Shown piece after piece: positions 15,679 to 22,583 of a stretch of 48,095 bases of DNA; the stretch's first letter is position 1, and the number at the start of each line of letters is the position of its first letter. The translations under genes were made by a program, and so were the position numbers. The DNA is taken from NCBI GenBank assembly GCA_028685815.1, contig JAQUDG010000005.1, positions 1-48,095 of the forward strand, read 5' to 3'. This DNA is from Desulfuromonas sp. (lineage in GTDB: Bacteria; Desulfobacterota; Desulfuromonadia; Desulfuromonadales; Desulfuromonadaceae). The notes below the pieces were generated by a model. It was not told the DNA's origin. It did not search any database and saw nothing but the letters and a program-made list of their open reading frames with translations.

Positions 15679-15891
15679 ATGAAAAAGACCATCATCACTA
15701 CTACCGCAGCCATCCTTACCGCTTCCCCGGTATACGCCGCCACAGCCCAGGTTTCAAACTCAGGTATCCTGGCCTGGGCTTTCTTAGGACTCTGCGGCTT
15801 GTTAGTAGTCAGCCAGCTCGTACCCGCACTCCTGCTCTTGGTCGGGATCGGCAAGGGACTCAAAGGTGGCGAAGACGTGCCTGAACACTGA
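15679..15891 (+). CDS. Membrane microprotein 1 (GILxWAFLG family, divergent member)
   Basis: 70 residues: a short basic start, a signal-like hydrophobic stretch ending PVYAA (cleavage near 20-21), a short polar segment, a single hydrophobic segment (SGILAWAFLGLCGLLVV...LVPALLLLVG) and a charged tail. It shares the framework SGIL(A/V)WAFLG-C-L-VV-QLVPA with three other genes here but lacks the GRADH motif. SD AGGAGG precedes the ATG. First gene after a sigma-54 promoter. Function unknown; likely inserted in the inner membrane after signal cleavage. Confidence 0.8.
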   Translation: MKKTIITTTAAILTASPVYAATAQVSNSGILAWAFLGLCGLLVVSQLVPALLLLVGIGKGLKGGEDVPEH

Positions 15892-15957
15892 AAATAAATA
15901 CACAGATATAACAAATCGTATACATACACACACAAACTCTTAACAAGGAGAACAACC

Positions 15958-16188
15958 ATGAAAACACTCACTAAAATCGTACTGGCTACCCTCTTCACCT
16001 TCAGCGCTGCAGTACCCGCCATGGCCTCAAGTGCCGGGCGCGCTGACCACAGCGGCATCCTGGTCTGGGCATTCCTCGGCTTCTGCGCCTTGATCGTAGT
16101 AGCGCAGCTGGTACCTGCAACCCTGATGATGCTTGGCATCGTAAAGGGAGTTGCAAGCAGCAAGGACGAAGTTGCTGACAAAGCCTAA
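15958..16188 (+). CDS. Membrane microprotein 2 (GRADHSGILVWAFLG family)
   Basis: 76 residues. Signal peptide ending PAMAS, then the motif SAGRADHSGILVWAFLG running into a transmembrane helix (FCALIVVAQLVPATLMML) and the tail GIVKGVASSKDE. The SD AAGGAG is 6-8 bases upstream. Its closest relative in the window is the distant copy at 36004-36234 rather than its neighbours. Invariant residues in three of four copies (G-R, D-H-S-G, W, F-C, Q-L, P-A) suggest a specific interaction within the membrane rather than a filler peptide. Confidence 0.85.
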   Translation: MKTLTKIVLATLFTFSAAVPAMASSAGRADHSGILVWAFLGFCALIVVAQLVPATLMMLGIVKGVASSKDEVADKA

Positions 16189-16204
16189 AAACTTAATAAC
16201 ACAT

Positions 16205-16234
16205 GGCTCGGAGGCGCATAAACGGCTCCGAGCC
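16205..16234 (+). terminator. Hairpin between microprotein genes 2 and 3
   Basis: GGCTCGGAG pairs with CTCCGAGCC over a 12-base loop, followed by GATTTAAAG. Without a T-run it is more likely an attenuator or mRNA-stabilising element within the operon. Confidence 0.5.
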
Positions 16235-16287
16235 GATTTAAAGACTAAACAAACACCAACGCATAATCAAAATAAAGGATATAAGCC

Positions 16288-16527
16288 ATGTTTAAACAGA
16301 TAAGCGCAACCATTGCTACTCTGCTTCTTTTAACCGGCACCAGTTTTGCGGCCAGTACCGCCGGACGCGCCGACCATAGCGGCATTCTGGTATGGACGTT
16401 CCTCGGCTTCTGCGCCCTGATCGTTGTAGCGCAGCTTTTGCCTGCCCTGTTGGTTATCCTTGGGGTGGTAAAGAGCACCAGCAGCGCCACAGAAACCCAA
16501 CAGGCAACAGTAAGCGTCAAGAAATAA
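16288..16527 (+). CDS. Membrane microprotein 3 (GRADHSGILVWTFLG family)
   Basis: 79 residues. Signal peptide (ending TSFAA), then STAGRADHSGILVWTFLG, the helix FCALIVVAQLLPALLVIL, and a longer Thr/Gln-rich tail ending in KK. The start ATG has AAAGGA upstream at a somewhat longer gap. The DNA of the GRADHSGILVW block is conserved between copies while tails and signal peptides differ, as expected of a family under selection for the core. Confidence 0.83.
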   Translation: MFKQISATIATLLLLTGTSFAASTAGRADHSGILVWTFLGFCALIVVAQLLPALLVILGVVKSTSSATETQQATVSVKK

Positions 16528-16563
16528 CCCTTTAATGCTGCAGGAAACACAGGAGGAACCGCC

Positions 16564-16989
16564 ATGGTCACCACCATCATAGCTCACAACCACACCGATA
16601 GCGCCACCCTGCAGCGCATTGTTAATTCTGCCGGGTGTAACAGCGACATCGTAACCGATACCACCCAGGCCGTACACGCCCTGCGCGCGCACAAAGTTCC
16701 AGTGATGATCTTAGGGGATGAATTCGGCGGCAGCGATACCTTGGAGTTAATCAGTCTGTTCAAGCAGGTAAATAAAAGGGTGAAGATCATCCTGCTCGCA
16801 GATACCGACTCTGTTACCTTTTTGCGCAAAGCAAGAAGCGCCGGAATCTTCTATCACGCCTTGGAGCTTGAAACAGATGAAGATATAACCGAACTTACCC
16901 TTGCGCTTGAAGCTGCCAAGGATGCAAGCCTCAAGCAGCAGAGTGGTATTTTTGGCAAGATAGCTCAGGTGGTACCTACCCTGGGGTAG
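16564..16989 (+). CDS. Degenerate receiver (CheY-like) domain protein
   Basis: 141 residues, cytosolic, with the alternating pattern of a receiver: VTTIIAHNHTDSATLQRIV, then VPVMILGDEFGGSDTLELI, VKIILLADTDSVTFLRKA and GIFYHALELETDEDITEL. A single Asp stands near the phosphorylation position (LGDEF), but the acidic pair at the N-terminus is replaced by H-N-H and the conserved Lys after strand 5 is missing (YHALE), so normal phosphotransfer is doubtful. SD GGAGGA, 36 bases after microprotein 3, then a strong terminator: it is the last gene of the sigma-54 operon. It may be a regulatory or adaptor partner of the microproteins (inference). Confidence 0.65.
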   Translation: MVTTIIAHNHTDSATLQRIVNSAGCNSDIVTDTTQAVHALRAHKVPVMILGDEFGGSDTLELISLFKQVNKRVKIILLADTDSVTFLRKARSAGIFYHALELETDEDITELTLALEAAKDASLKQQSGIFGKIAQVVPTLG

Positions 16990-17015
16990 AAGAGAGTAAA
17001 AAGATAGCAGTTTAG

Positions 17016-17049
17016 CCAAAAAAGGCGACCCAACGGTCGCCTTTTTTGG
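17016..17049 (+). terminator. Strong intrinsic terminator of the microprotein operon
   Basis: A perfect 15-bp stem (CCAAAAAAGGCGACC with GGTCGCCTTTTTTGG) and a CAAC loop. The A-run and T-run make it active in both directions. Confidence 0.9.
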
Positions 17050-17157
17050 TTTGTGGCTTCAGCAGTTTATTGACGCGGCGAAAAGGATATTTTAAGGTTA
17101 TTTTATGGCGTCAATGACCGACGCGGTAGCATCCTATTTACCTCAAGGAGTCAGGAT

Positions 17158-17571
17158 ATGTGGAGAAATTTTTTATTGGTGGTGGGGTTGCTGGTTATGG
17201 GAGTGAGTCAAGGCGTAGGTGCAACTCCTGTGGATATGCAGGAGGGGCTGTGGGAGATCACCACCCGGGTGGAAATCCCAGGGATTCCGGTGGCTATCCC
17301 GCCTGTGACCATGACACAGTGTATCACCCAAGAGGATCTCATTCCGCCGAGCGAGCAGCCAAATAGTGAATGCAAAGTGACCAACCATCAGATCAAGGGC
17401 AATACCGTAACCTGGAGTATGGTTTGCGTTGGAGAGGAGGGCAAGATTCAGGGGGACGGACAAATCACCTATCATGGCGACCGTTTCGAAGGAACCGTGA
17501 AAATGTCTCTGCCCGAAGGGATGACGGTGACCAACCATATGAGCGGTCGACGAATCGGAGTGTGCAAGTAG
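17158..17571 (+). CDS. DUF3617 family periplasmic protein
   Basis: 137 residues with a signal peptide (cleavage near GVGA-TP). DUF3617 features: GLWEITTRVEIPGIP near the start of the mature chain, MTQCITQEDLIP, CKVTNHQIKGNTVTWSMVC and a C-terminal strand with Cys (RRIGVCK). Four cysteines probably make two disulfides. Family function unknown. SD AAGGAG. It precedes the amino acid permease by 66 bp; whether they are cotranscribed is unclear. Confidence 0.85.
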   Translation: MWRNFLLVVGLLVMGVSQGVGATPVDMQEGLWEITTRVEIPGIPVAIPPVTMTQCITQEDLIPPSEQPNSECKVTNHQIKGNTVTWSMVCVGEEGKIQGDGQITYHGDRFEGTVKMSLPEGMTVTNHMSGRRIGVCK

Positions 17572-17637
17572 GCAGGCGGATTCTTTCAGAACGGATTTTG
17601 CTGGATATCAATATTGAAACAGTGTGGAGCAACAACG

Positions 17638-18477
17638 ATGGCGCGATACCGAGGACAGAGCAACACAGCAGGGCGAAAATTTTTATGGGTGAGCCTGCTT
17701 TTCCTGGCATTGGTGCCAGCTGGGCTGTGGGCTCTGGGCGAGAGCGACTTAGGCACTGCACTGGTAGAGGCGAGTCTGTTCGAGAAACTGCGGCAGAGTT
17801 TTATGGCGAATATTATAGCTGAAGGACGCTGGCGCCTGATTCTGGAAGGGCTCAAAGCCACCCTGTTTATCTCCGCTGGAGCAACGGTGGGCGGCTCTGC
17901 CCTTGGGGGGCTGGTATGTGCAATGCGGATGTCGAAGCGTCCCGTGCTCCAAACGCTGGCGCGGAGCTACATTTTTTTGATTCGCGGGATGCCCGTGCTG
18001 TTGCTGTTGATGCTTACATTTTACGTAGTTTTTGCCTCTGCAAGAATCGCCCCAGTGACGGTAGCGATTATAGCTTTTGGGATTAATTTTTCGGCCTATG
18101 TAGCGGAGATGTTTCGCACCGGTATCGAGGGTGTAGCTGATGGTCAGATCGAAGCTGGGCTCGCTCTGGGTTTTACCCGGTTCAAAACTTTTTACTACAT
18201 TGTTTTGCCTCAGGCGCTGCGGCGTATCCTCCCTGTGTATCGTGGGGAGTTTATGACCATGGTAAAAACTACATCTATCGTGGGTTATATCGGAGTGCAG
18301 GATCTCACTCGCGCCGGGGACATCATCCGTAGCCGTACCTTTGAGGCTTTTTTCCCTCTGATGCTGGTGACAGTGTTTTATTTCGCCATCATCTGGTTTC
18401 TCGGTCTGGCCCTCGATTATGTTGAGCGCCGTACTGCGCCGCGCCGAAGCCAAGGTGCCGAGGGGTTACCGCTATGA
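17638..18477 (+). CDS. Polar amino acid ABC transporter permease (HisM/GlnP type)
   Basis: 279 residues, inner-membrane permease. After a basic start and a first membrane segment (~15-35) comes the GltK/HisM core: LEGLKATLFISAGATVGG, then PVLLLLML, and the EAA loop that docks on the ATPase (GVADGQIEAGLALGF, FKTFYYIVLPQALRRILP), ending VYRGEFMTMVKTTSIVGYIG. ATG at 17638 has GGAG upstream; an in-frame TTG at 17614 is less likely. It overlaps the ATPase gene by 4 bases (ATGA). Only one permease gene is seen, so a homodimer is expected. Confidence 0.88.
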   Translation: MARYRGQSNTAGRKFLWVSLLFLALVPAGLWALGESDLGTALVEASLFEKLRQSFMANIIAEGRWRLILEGLKATLFISAGATVGGSALGGLVCAMRMSKRPVLQTLARSYIFLIRGMPVLLLLMLTFYVVFASARIAPVTVAIIAFGINFSAYVAEMFRTGIEGVADGQIEAGLALGFTRFKTFYYIVLPQALRRILPVYRGEFMTMVKTTSIVGYIGVQDLTRAGDIIRSRTFEAFFPLMLVTVFYFAIIWFLGLALDYVERRTAPRRSQGAEGLPL

Positions 18478-19577
18478 TCAGTATCCGTAATTTGGCCAAA
18501 CGTTTCGGCAGCGTCGAGGTTTTACATTCCATCAATGCGGAAATCAAGAAAGGGGAAGTTGTCTCCATCATAGGTTCATCGGGAACCGGGAAAAGTACGC
18601 TGCTGCGGTGTCTGAATCTGTTGGAACAGCCCAGCGCCGGCAGTATCCTGATTGATGGCCAAGAGATCACTGCTCCCGGTGCGAATGTGCCACGTCTGCG
18701 GCAACGGATGGGGATGGTGTTTCAGTCCTTCAACCTCTTTCCCCATCTGGATGTGCTCGGCAACCTCACCCTGGGGCCGATCCATTTGCTGGGGCATAAG
18801 CCTGCGACCGCAACAGCTAAAGCCATGGAACTGCTGAGTATGGTGGGGTTGGCGGAGAAGAGTCACAGTTTTCCAGCGGAACTCTCTGGCGGGCAGCAGC
18901 AACGTGTAGCTATAGCGCGTTGCTTGTCGATGGAGCCGGATATTATCCTGTTTGATGAGCCCACATCCGCCCTTGATCCCACCATGGTGAGTGAGGTGTT
19001 GGCGGTTATTCGGCGTCTGGCGCAGGGGGGGATGACCATGGCCATCGTGACCCACGAGATGGAGTTTGCGCGTCAGGTTTCAACCCGGGTGTTCTATTTA
19101 GATGAGGGGATTATCTACGAGCAGGGGCCACCTGAGCAGATCTTCGCCAATCCACAAAACCAGCGCACCCGCGATTTTATTCAGCAGATCCGCCGTCTAG
19201 AGCTGAACCTCACCAGCCGGAATTTTGATCTGTACGCCATTTTTGGCCAGTTGGAACAATTCTGTCAGAAGCATTTGCTCCCCTCCGGAGTTGTCAACCG
19301 CGTGCAGTTGCTAACCGAAGAGACCCTGGAGCTGCTGAAGTTAGGTGTTGAACCCTTTGACGTACAATTCAGTGTTGCGCACCATGAGAAGGATGCTGCT
19401 CTAGAGCTGTGTTTTGCGAGTGTCGGGCCGCCGGGCAATCCTTTGGAGGCAGAGGATCTTGAGGATAATCTCGGGGCTATCTTGATTCGCAATTTGGCGC
19501 GTGAGGTGAGGTATGAGTGTAGCGTTGGGCGCAGCACTGAGCGCAATATGCTTACGCTGTGGCTGGATCTGAATTGA
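18474..19577 (+). CDS. Amino acid ABC transporter ATPase (GlnQ type) with an extra C-terminal domain
   Basis: 367 residues. Residues 1-240 are a complete GlnQ/HisP ATPase: Walker A GSSGTGKST (34-42), Q85, signature LSGGQQQR (138-145), Walker B ILFDEPTSALDP (159-170), H195 in VTHEM. Such subunits normally end near 245. Here ~120 further residues follow (from ~250: QLEQFCQKHLLPSGVVNRV, LLTEETLELLKLG, then beta-rich AALELCFASVGPPGNPLE and LIRNLAREVRYECSVG). The shape recalls HATPase/anti-sigma-like folds with the Asn box lost, so it is probably a regulatory domain (low confidence). Translationally coupled to the permease; a convergent binding-protein gene lies beyond. Confidence 0.87.
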   Translation: MISIRNLAKRFGSVEVLHSINAEIKKGEVVSIIGSSGTGKSTLLRCLNLLEQPSAGSILIDGQEITAPGANVPRLRQRMGMVFQSFNLFPHLDVLGNLTLGPIHLLGHKPATATAKAMELLSMVGLAEKSHSFPAELSGGQQQRVAIARCLSMEPDIILFDEPTSALDPTMVSEVLAVIRRLAQGGMTMAIVTHEMEFARQVSTRVFYLDEGIIYEQGPPEQIFANPQNQRTRDFIQQIRRLELNLTSRNFDLYAIFGQLEQFCQKHLLPSGVVNRVQLLTEETLELLKLGVEPFDVQFSVAHHEKDAALELCFASVGPPGNPLEAEDLEDNLGAILIRNLAREVRYECSVGRSTERNMLTLWLDLN

Positions 19578-19601
19578 TGCGGTTGCGTGCGGGGCAGGGT
19601 T

Positions 19602-19637
19602 TCCCTTTCAGGCGCTTAAGCAGCGGTCTGAAAGGGA
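19602..19637. terminator. Hairpin between convergent ABC genes
   Basis: TCCCTTTCAG and CTGAAAGGGA (10 bp) with an inner CGC/GCG pairing. No strong T-run on either side; suited to block transcription from both directions. Confidence 0.55.
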
Positions 19638-19646
19638 TGCCATTGT

Positions 19647-20429
19647 TTACTTTCTCACCATAGCAGCGATCCCGCCGGTGTAGTAGGGGGTGGAGAACAG
19701 GACCTTGCGGGCGCGTTCTTCGGAGATGGTGATGCAGGCGGCGATCATATCCACCTTACCGGCCATAAGCGCCGGTATCAACGAGCCGAACTCTAGGTTT
19801 ACCACTTCCAAATCCTTGCCGAGATGTTGCGCCACCCGTCGAGCCAGTTCAATGTCGAAGCCCACAATTTCATGTCCCTGAACGACAAAAGAAAAAGGTT
19901 CGGTGACTGCGGCGGTGCCAAGGCGCAGAACGCCATGGTCAGCCTTCAGTTCAATCGTTGGCATTGGTGCCGGTGCGCCTGCTGTGGGGAACCAGCGTGC
20001 GTGCATGTCGGCGTAGACCCCATTATTGCGCAGCTGCTCAATCACTGTATCGATAGCCTGCTTCAGGGCAGGGTTATTCCGGTTGGCGGCAACTCCGTAG
20101 GTGTCGGTGGTGACCATCTCCTCTAGAATCTGCAGCCCGCCACTTTTTGCAGCGATGTTGCGCAGAATGGGTTCATCGTAGGCCACTGCGTCGGCTTTAC
20201 CTGCTTTGACCGCCATAGCGGCGTCCAGTACGCTGTTGAAATAGATAAACTTCGCGTCTGGGAGCCTTGAGAGCACTAATTGGTCGGCCATGGTACCACC
20301 GGGAACGGCAAATACCGCCGTGCGCAGATCTTCAAGAGAGGTGATGGTTTTTTGTTTTTCGCAACCGCACAGAAAAGCGAGAGGTAGGACGAACAGCGAT
20401 AAATAGCGGAATATTCTGGTGATTTTCAT
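19647..20429 (-). CDS. Amino acid substrate-binding lipoprotein with lobes in swapped order
   Basis: 260 residues. Signal peptide with lipobox LCGC (Cys 23). In ordinary family 3 binding proteins lobe 1 (LRxGT..PFSF..GFDIELA..PYY) comes first, then lobe 2 (SLEDL..D..G..YGVA..WF). Here residues ~30-148 read as lobe 2 (TSLEDLRTAVFAVPGGTMA, DAVAYDEPIL, TYGVAANRNN, YADMHARWFP). A Pro/Ala linker (~149-165) leads into lobe 1 (VLRLGTAAVTEPFSFVV, GFDIELARRVAQHLG, VDMIAACITISEERA, FSTPYYTGG), which ends at MVRK, normally the hinge crossover. This is a circular permutation. It lies 35 bp after the nucleotidase gene in one operon and likely feeds the permease/ATPase at 17638-19577. Confidence 0.85.
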   Translation of the reverse strand: MKITRIFRYLSLFVLPLAFLCGCEKQKTITSLEDLRTAVFAVPGGTMADQLVLSRLPDAKFIYFNSVLDAAMAVKAGKADAVAYDEPILRNIAAKSGGLQILEEMVTTDTYGVAANRNNPALKQAIDTVIEQLRNNGVYADMHARWFPTAGAPAPMPTIELKADHGVLRLGTAAVTEPFSFVVQGHEIVGFDIELARRVAQHLGKDLEVVNLEFGSLIPALMAGKVDMIAACITISEERARKVLFSTPYYTGGIAAMVRK

Positions 20430-20464
20430 GGTGTTCTCCCTGGGTTTGCGTAGGTATCGCTGTT

Positions 20465-22291
20465 TTATAGGTTGTCGGTTGGGTCAGGGGTAGAAAGATA
20501 TTCCTTAATGCAGTGATCTTCAATACTTAAAGCGGTTACGTTCATATTTTCTAGGGTCAGGGCTTGAATATGCTCGATTAACGCTTGGTTTACATCGATG
20601 AAGGTATCGGTAGCCCCGCGTTGCTGTTTTATGTCCGCCACGGTGGCATAACCATCCTTGCCGGCGGCAATGAAGCTGTTGGTAACTAGGGTGTAGAGGC
20701 GGTCATCTTCAAGAGGAATAAACCCTTCCGCGTTGCGGGGACGAAACTCGAGTTCGGTTATCCGCTCTCCGAAGGCTCTGGTGGCGTCCACTGAATAGCG
20801 TATGGCGTACGCATAGGGGAAGCTGCCGCTCGAACCGCCGCTGGCGATGTTTTCAAGGGTATCCTCTAGGGTCTGCTTTATTTCGGCGCCGCTGATTTCC
20901 AGAGTGAATAGGGTGCCGGTAAACGGCATTACCGTATACACACTTTCGAAACGGACGTCGCCTGCTTGCAGATCCGTCCGGATAGCTCCGGCGTTGATGA
21001 GACCAATATCCGCATCGGGGATGCGGGCGTAGAAGGCTCGTGCTGCAAACGGTGCGAGGGTGCTGCCAAGCGCCAGCTTGGGGTTGATGTGGTGCGGGTC
21101 CGGGACGCGGACATGAGGCAGGGTTTCCGGGGCGTAACCGATCACCTGCATGGCCATATCTTCTAGCTGCTCGGCGTAGAAGCCGATGATCTGCGCTACC
21201 TGCGGATCTGCTTCACCCAAGGTCAGTTGCGGAGCTGCTTCGATTTCAGCATATACGCTACCGAGCTGTGAGGCTGTCAGCATCTCTTGCTTGCCTTCTT
21301 CACCCATGCGGCTGAATTGATGCCCCAATAGCAGATGGGGGGTGCCACTACATTCGGCTACGCTGTCGCCCGTAAATATGACGTTCAATTCACCGACTAC
21401 TTTGGAATTCTCCCACGCCTGAACAATGCAAACAGGCTCCCCTGAGCTATTGGTCTCCATGATGGGATAGGGGGCGCTGCTCTCCAATCCATAAGGGGCA
21501 AAATCTCCGAGGAGGCTGTGGGAGTCGCCATCTACAATTACATCGACGCCGGGTACTTGCCGAGCCAAAGAGAGTACATGCGGGTAGCCGTAGTGACTCA
21601 GGAGAATAATCCTGCCTACTCCAGCAGCCAGGAGTTCTTCCGCTGCCCCTCGCACCGCAATAACTTCATCTTCAAAGTGTACCTCGGAGCTGGGGGAGGA
21701 GGAGGCGCGGGTTTTGCCGGCGATGGTGAGTCCGATGATGCCGATATCGTAGCCACCGACCTTCTGAACGACATAGGGCTTATACCGCCCGGCTAGGGGA
21801 TTATGTGCGGGGACGCTGACATTAGCGCTCAGGATAGGGGTATCCAAACGGGCAAGAAAGTCCGCGAGCCAGAGGTCACCGTTATCAAACTCATGGTTGC
21901 CGATAGCCATGGCGTCGAATTCCATAGCGTTCATAACTTCCGCCTCCGCAGCGCCATCGAACAGGGTGCAGTACATGGTGCCTTGGACCGCATCCCCAGC
22001 GTGGAGCACCAGATGATTGGGGGTTGCTGCCCTGCGCTCAGCGATCAAGGCTGCAGCTCGCGCCATCCCCCCCACTTCGCAGCGAGTTATTTCACCACCA
22101 AGAAGCAAGTCAAGTTCAGTTGCATCCAGATGGGAGTGAACATCGTTCATGTGCAGGATTTTTACCCTGTCCCGTTCCGGGTCGCTATGACTGCTGCTAC
22201 TGCTGCATCCTGTAATGCAGGTAGAGATGCATAGCGATGCCAGCAACAGGGATGCATAGATAAACCCGGTAATATTGATTCTGCGCTGCAT
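20465..22291 (-). CDS. 5'-nucleotidase/UshA-family lipoprotein
   Basis: 608 residues. Lipoprotein signal (CITGC lipobox, ~29) followed by a Ser-rich linker. The N-terminal metallophosphatase domain shows MNDVHSHLD, HAGDAVQGT and GNHEFDNGD, plus later LLSHYGYP and DGDSHS: the ligands of the two-metal centre. The C-terminal 5'-nucleotidase domain shows NAGAIRTDL, the FTGTLFTLEISG region and NSFIAAGKDGY, which binds the base. Likely hydrolyses nucleoside 5'-phosphates or nucleotide sugars outside the inner membrane for scavenging. First gene of a two-gene operon with the binding lipoprotein. Insertion of Cys-containing loops (TRCEVGG, MYCTLFDGA) near the active site is a small oddity. Confidence 0.9.
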   Translation of the reverse strand: MQRRINITGFIYASLLLASLCISTCITGCSSSSSHSDPERDRVKILHMNDVHSHLDATELDLLLGGEITRCEVGGMARAAALIAERRAATPNHLVLHAGDAVQGTMYCTLFDGAAEAEVMNAMEFDAMAIGNHEFDNGDLWLADFLARLDTPILSANVSVPAHNPLAGRYKPYVVQKVGGYDIGIIGLTIAGKTRASSSPSSEVHFEDEVIAVRGAAEELLAAGVGRIILLSHYGYPHVLSLARQVPGVDVIVDGDSHSLLGDFAPYGLESSAPYPIMETNSSGEPVCIVQAWENSKVVGELNVIFTGDSVAECSGTPHLLLGHQFSRMGEEGKQEMLTASQLGSVYAEIEAAPQLTLGEADPQVAQIIGFYAEQLEDMAMQVIGYAPETLPHVRVPDPHHINPKLALGSTLAPFAARAFYARIPDADIGLINAGAIRTDLQAGDVRFESVYTVMPFTGTLFTLEISGAEIKQTLEDTLENIASGGSSGSFPYAYAIRYSVDATRAFGERITELEFRPRNAEGFIPLEDDRLYTLVTNSFIAAGKDGYATVADIKQQRGATDTFIDVNQALIEHIQALTLENMNVTALSIEDHCIKEYLSTPDPTDNL

Positions 22292-22315
22292 TTATTTTCT
22301 CCTGGTTAGCGTATG

Positions 22316-22357
22316 TTCCCCGCCTTCCAAAGGAGGGGCTAGGGGTGGTTGGGTTTT
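22316..22357. repeat. Solitary family B repeat
   Basis: CCCGCCTTCCAAAGGAGGGG (imperfect palindrome) followed by CTAGGGGTGGTTGGGTTTTG. It is the only family B copy outside 1048-2874. It lies upstream of the nucleotidase gene in a gene-poor interval (22292-22583). Confidence 0.8.
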
Positions 22358-22505
22358 GCTTGAAGTAGGGTAGAGCTTTCTGTGTTGCGCCATTCCTCGT
22401 AGTATCAATCTAGCGTGGGAAGTGGCAACGTGTGCCACGTTCTTGTGGGCGATGTGTGCAGGGTATGCAGGTAAAACCGGCCACGAATGGTGGGTGTGCG
22501 AACAT

Positions 22506-22524
22506 GGGCGACCGCGGGTCGCCC
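22506..22524. repeat. GGGCGACC hairpin in the intergenic region
   Basis: GGGCGACC-GCG-GGTCGCCC perfect stem. Similar GGGCGACC...GGTCGCCC elements are dispersed in many bacterial genomes. On the minus strand (the direction of the exporter genes) no T-run follows, so terminator activity is uncertain. Confidence 0.5.
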
Positions 22525-22583
22525 CTAACGCTTTTGTTTTTGAACCGAACCAGGAATGACACCTTCTAAGATGTAAGGCCAAT

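Noticed and set aside
17370-17822. 150-codon plus-strand frame spanning the end of the DUF3617 gene and the start of the permease
   Set aside because: Out of frame with two supported genes and has no start signal.
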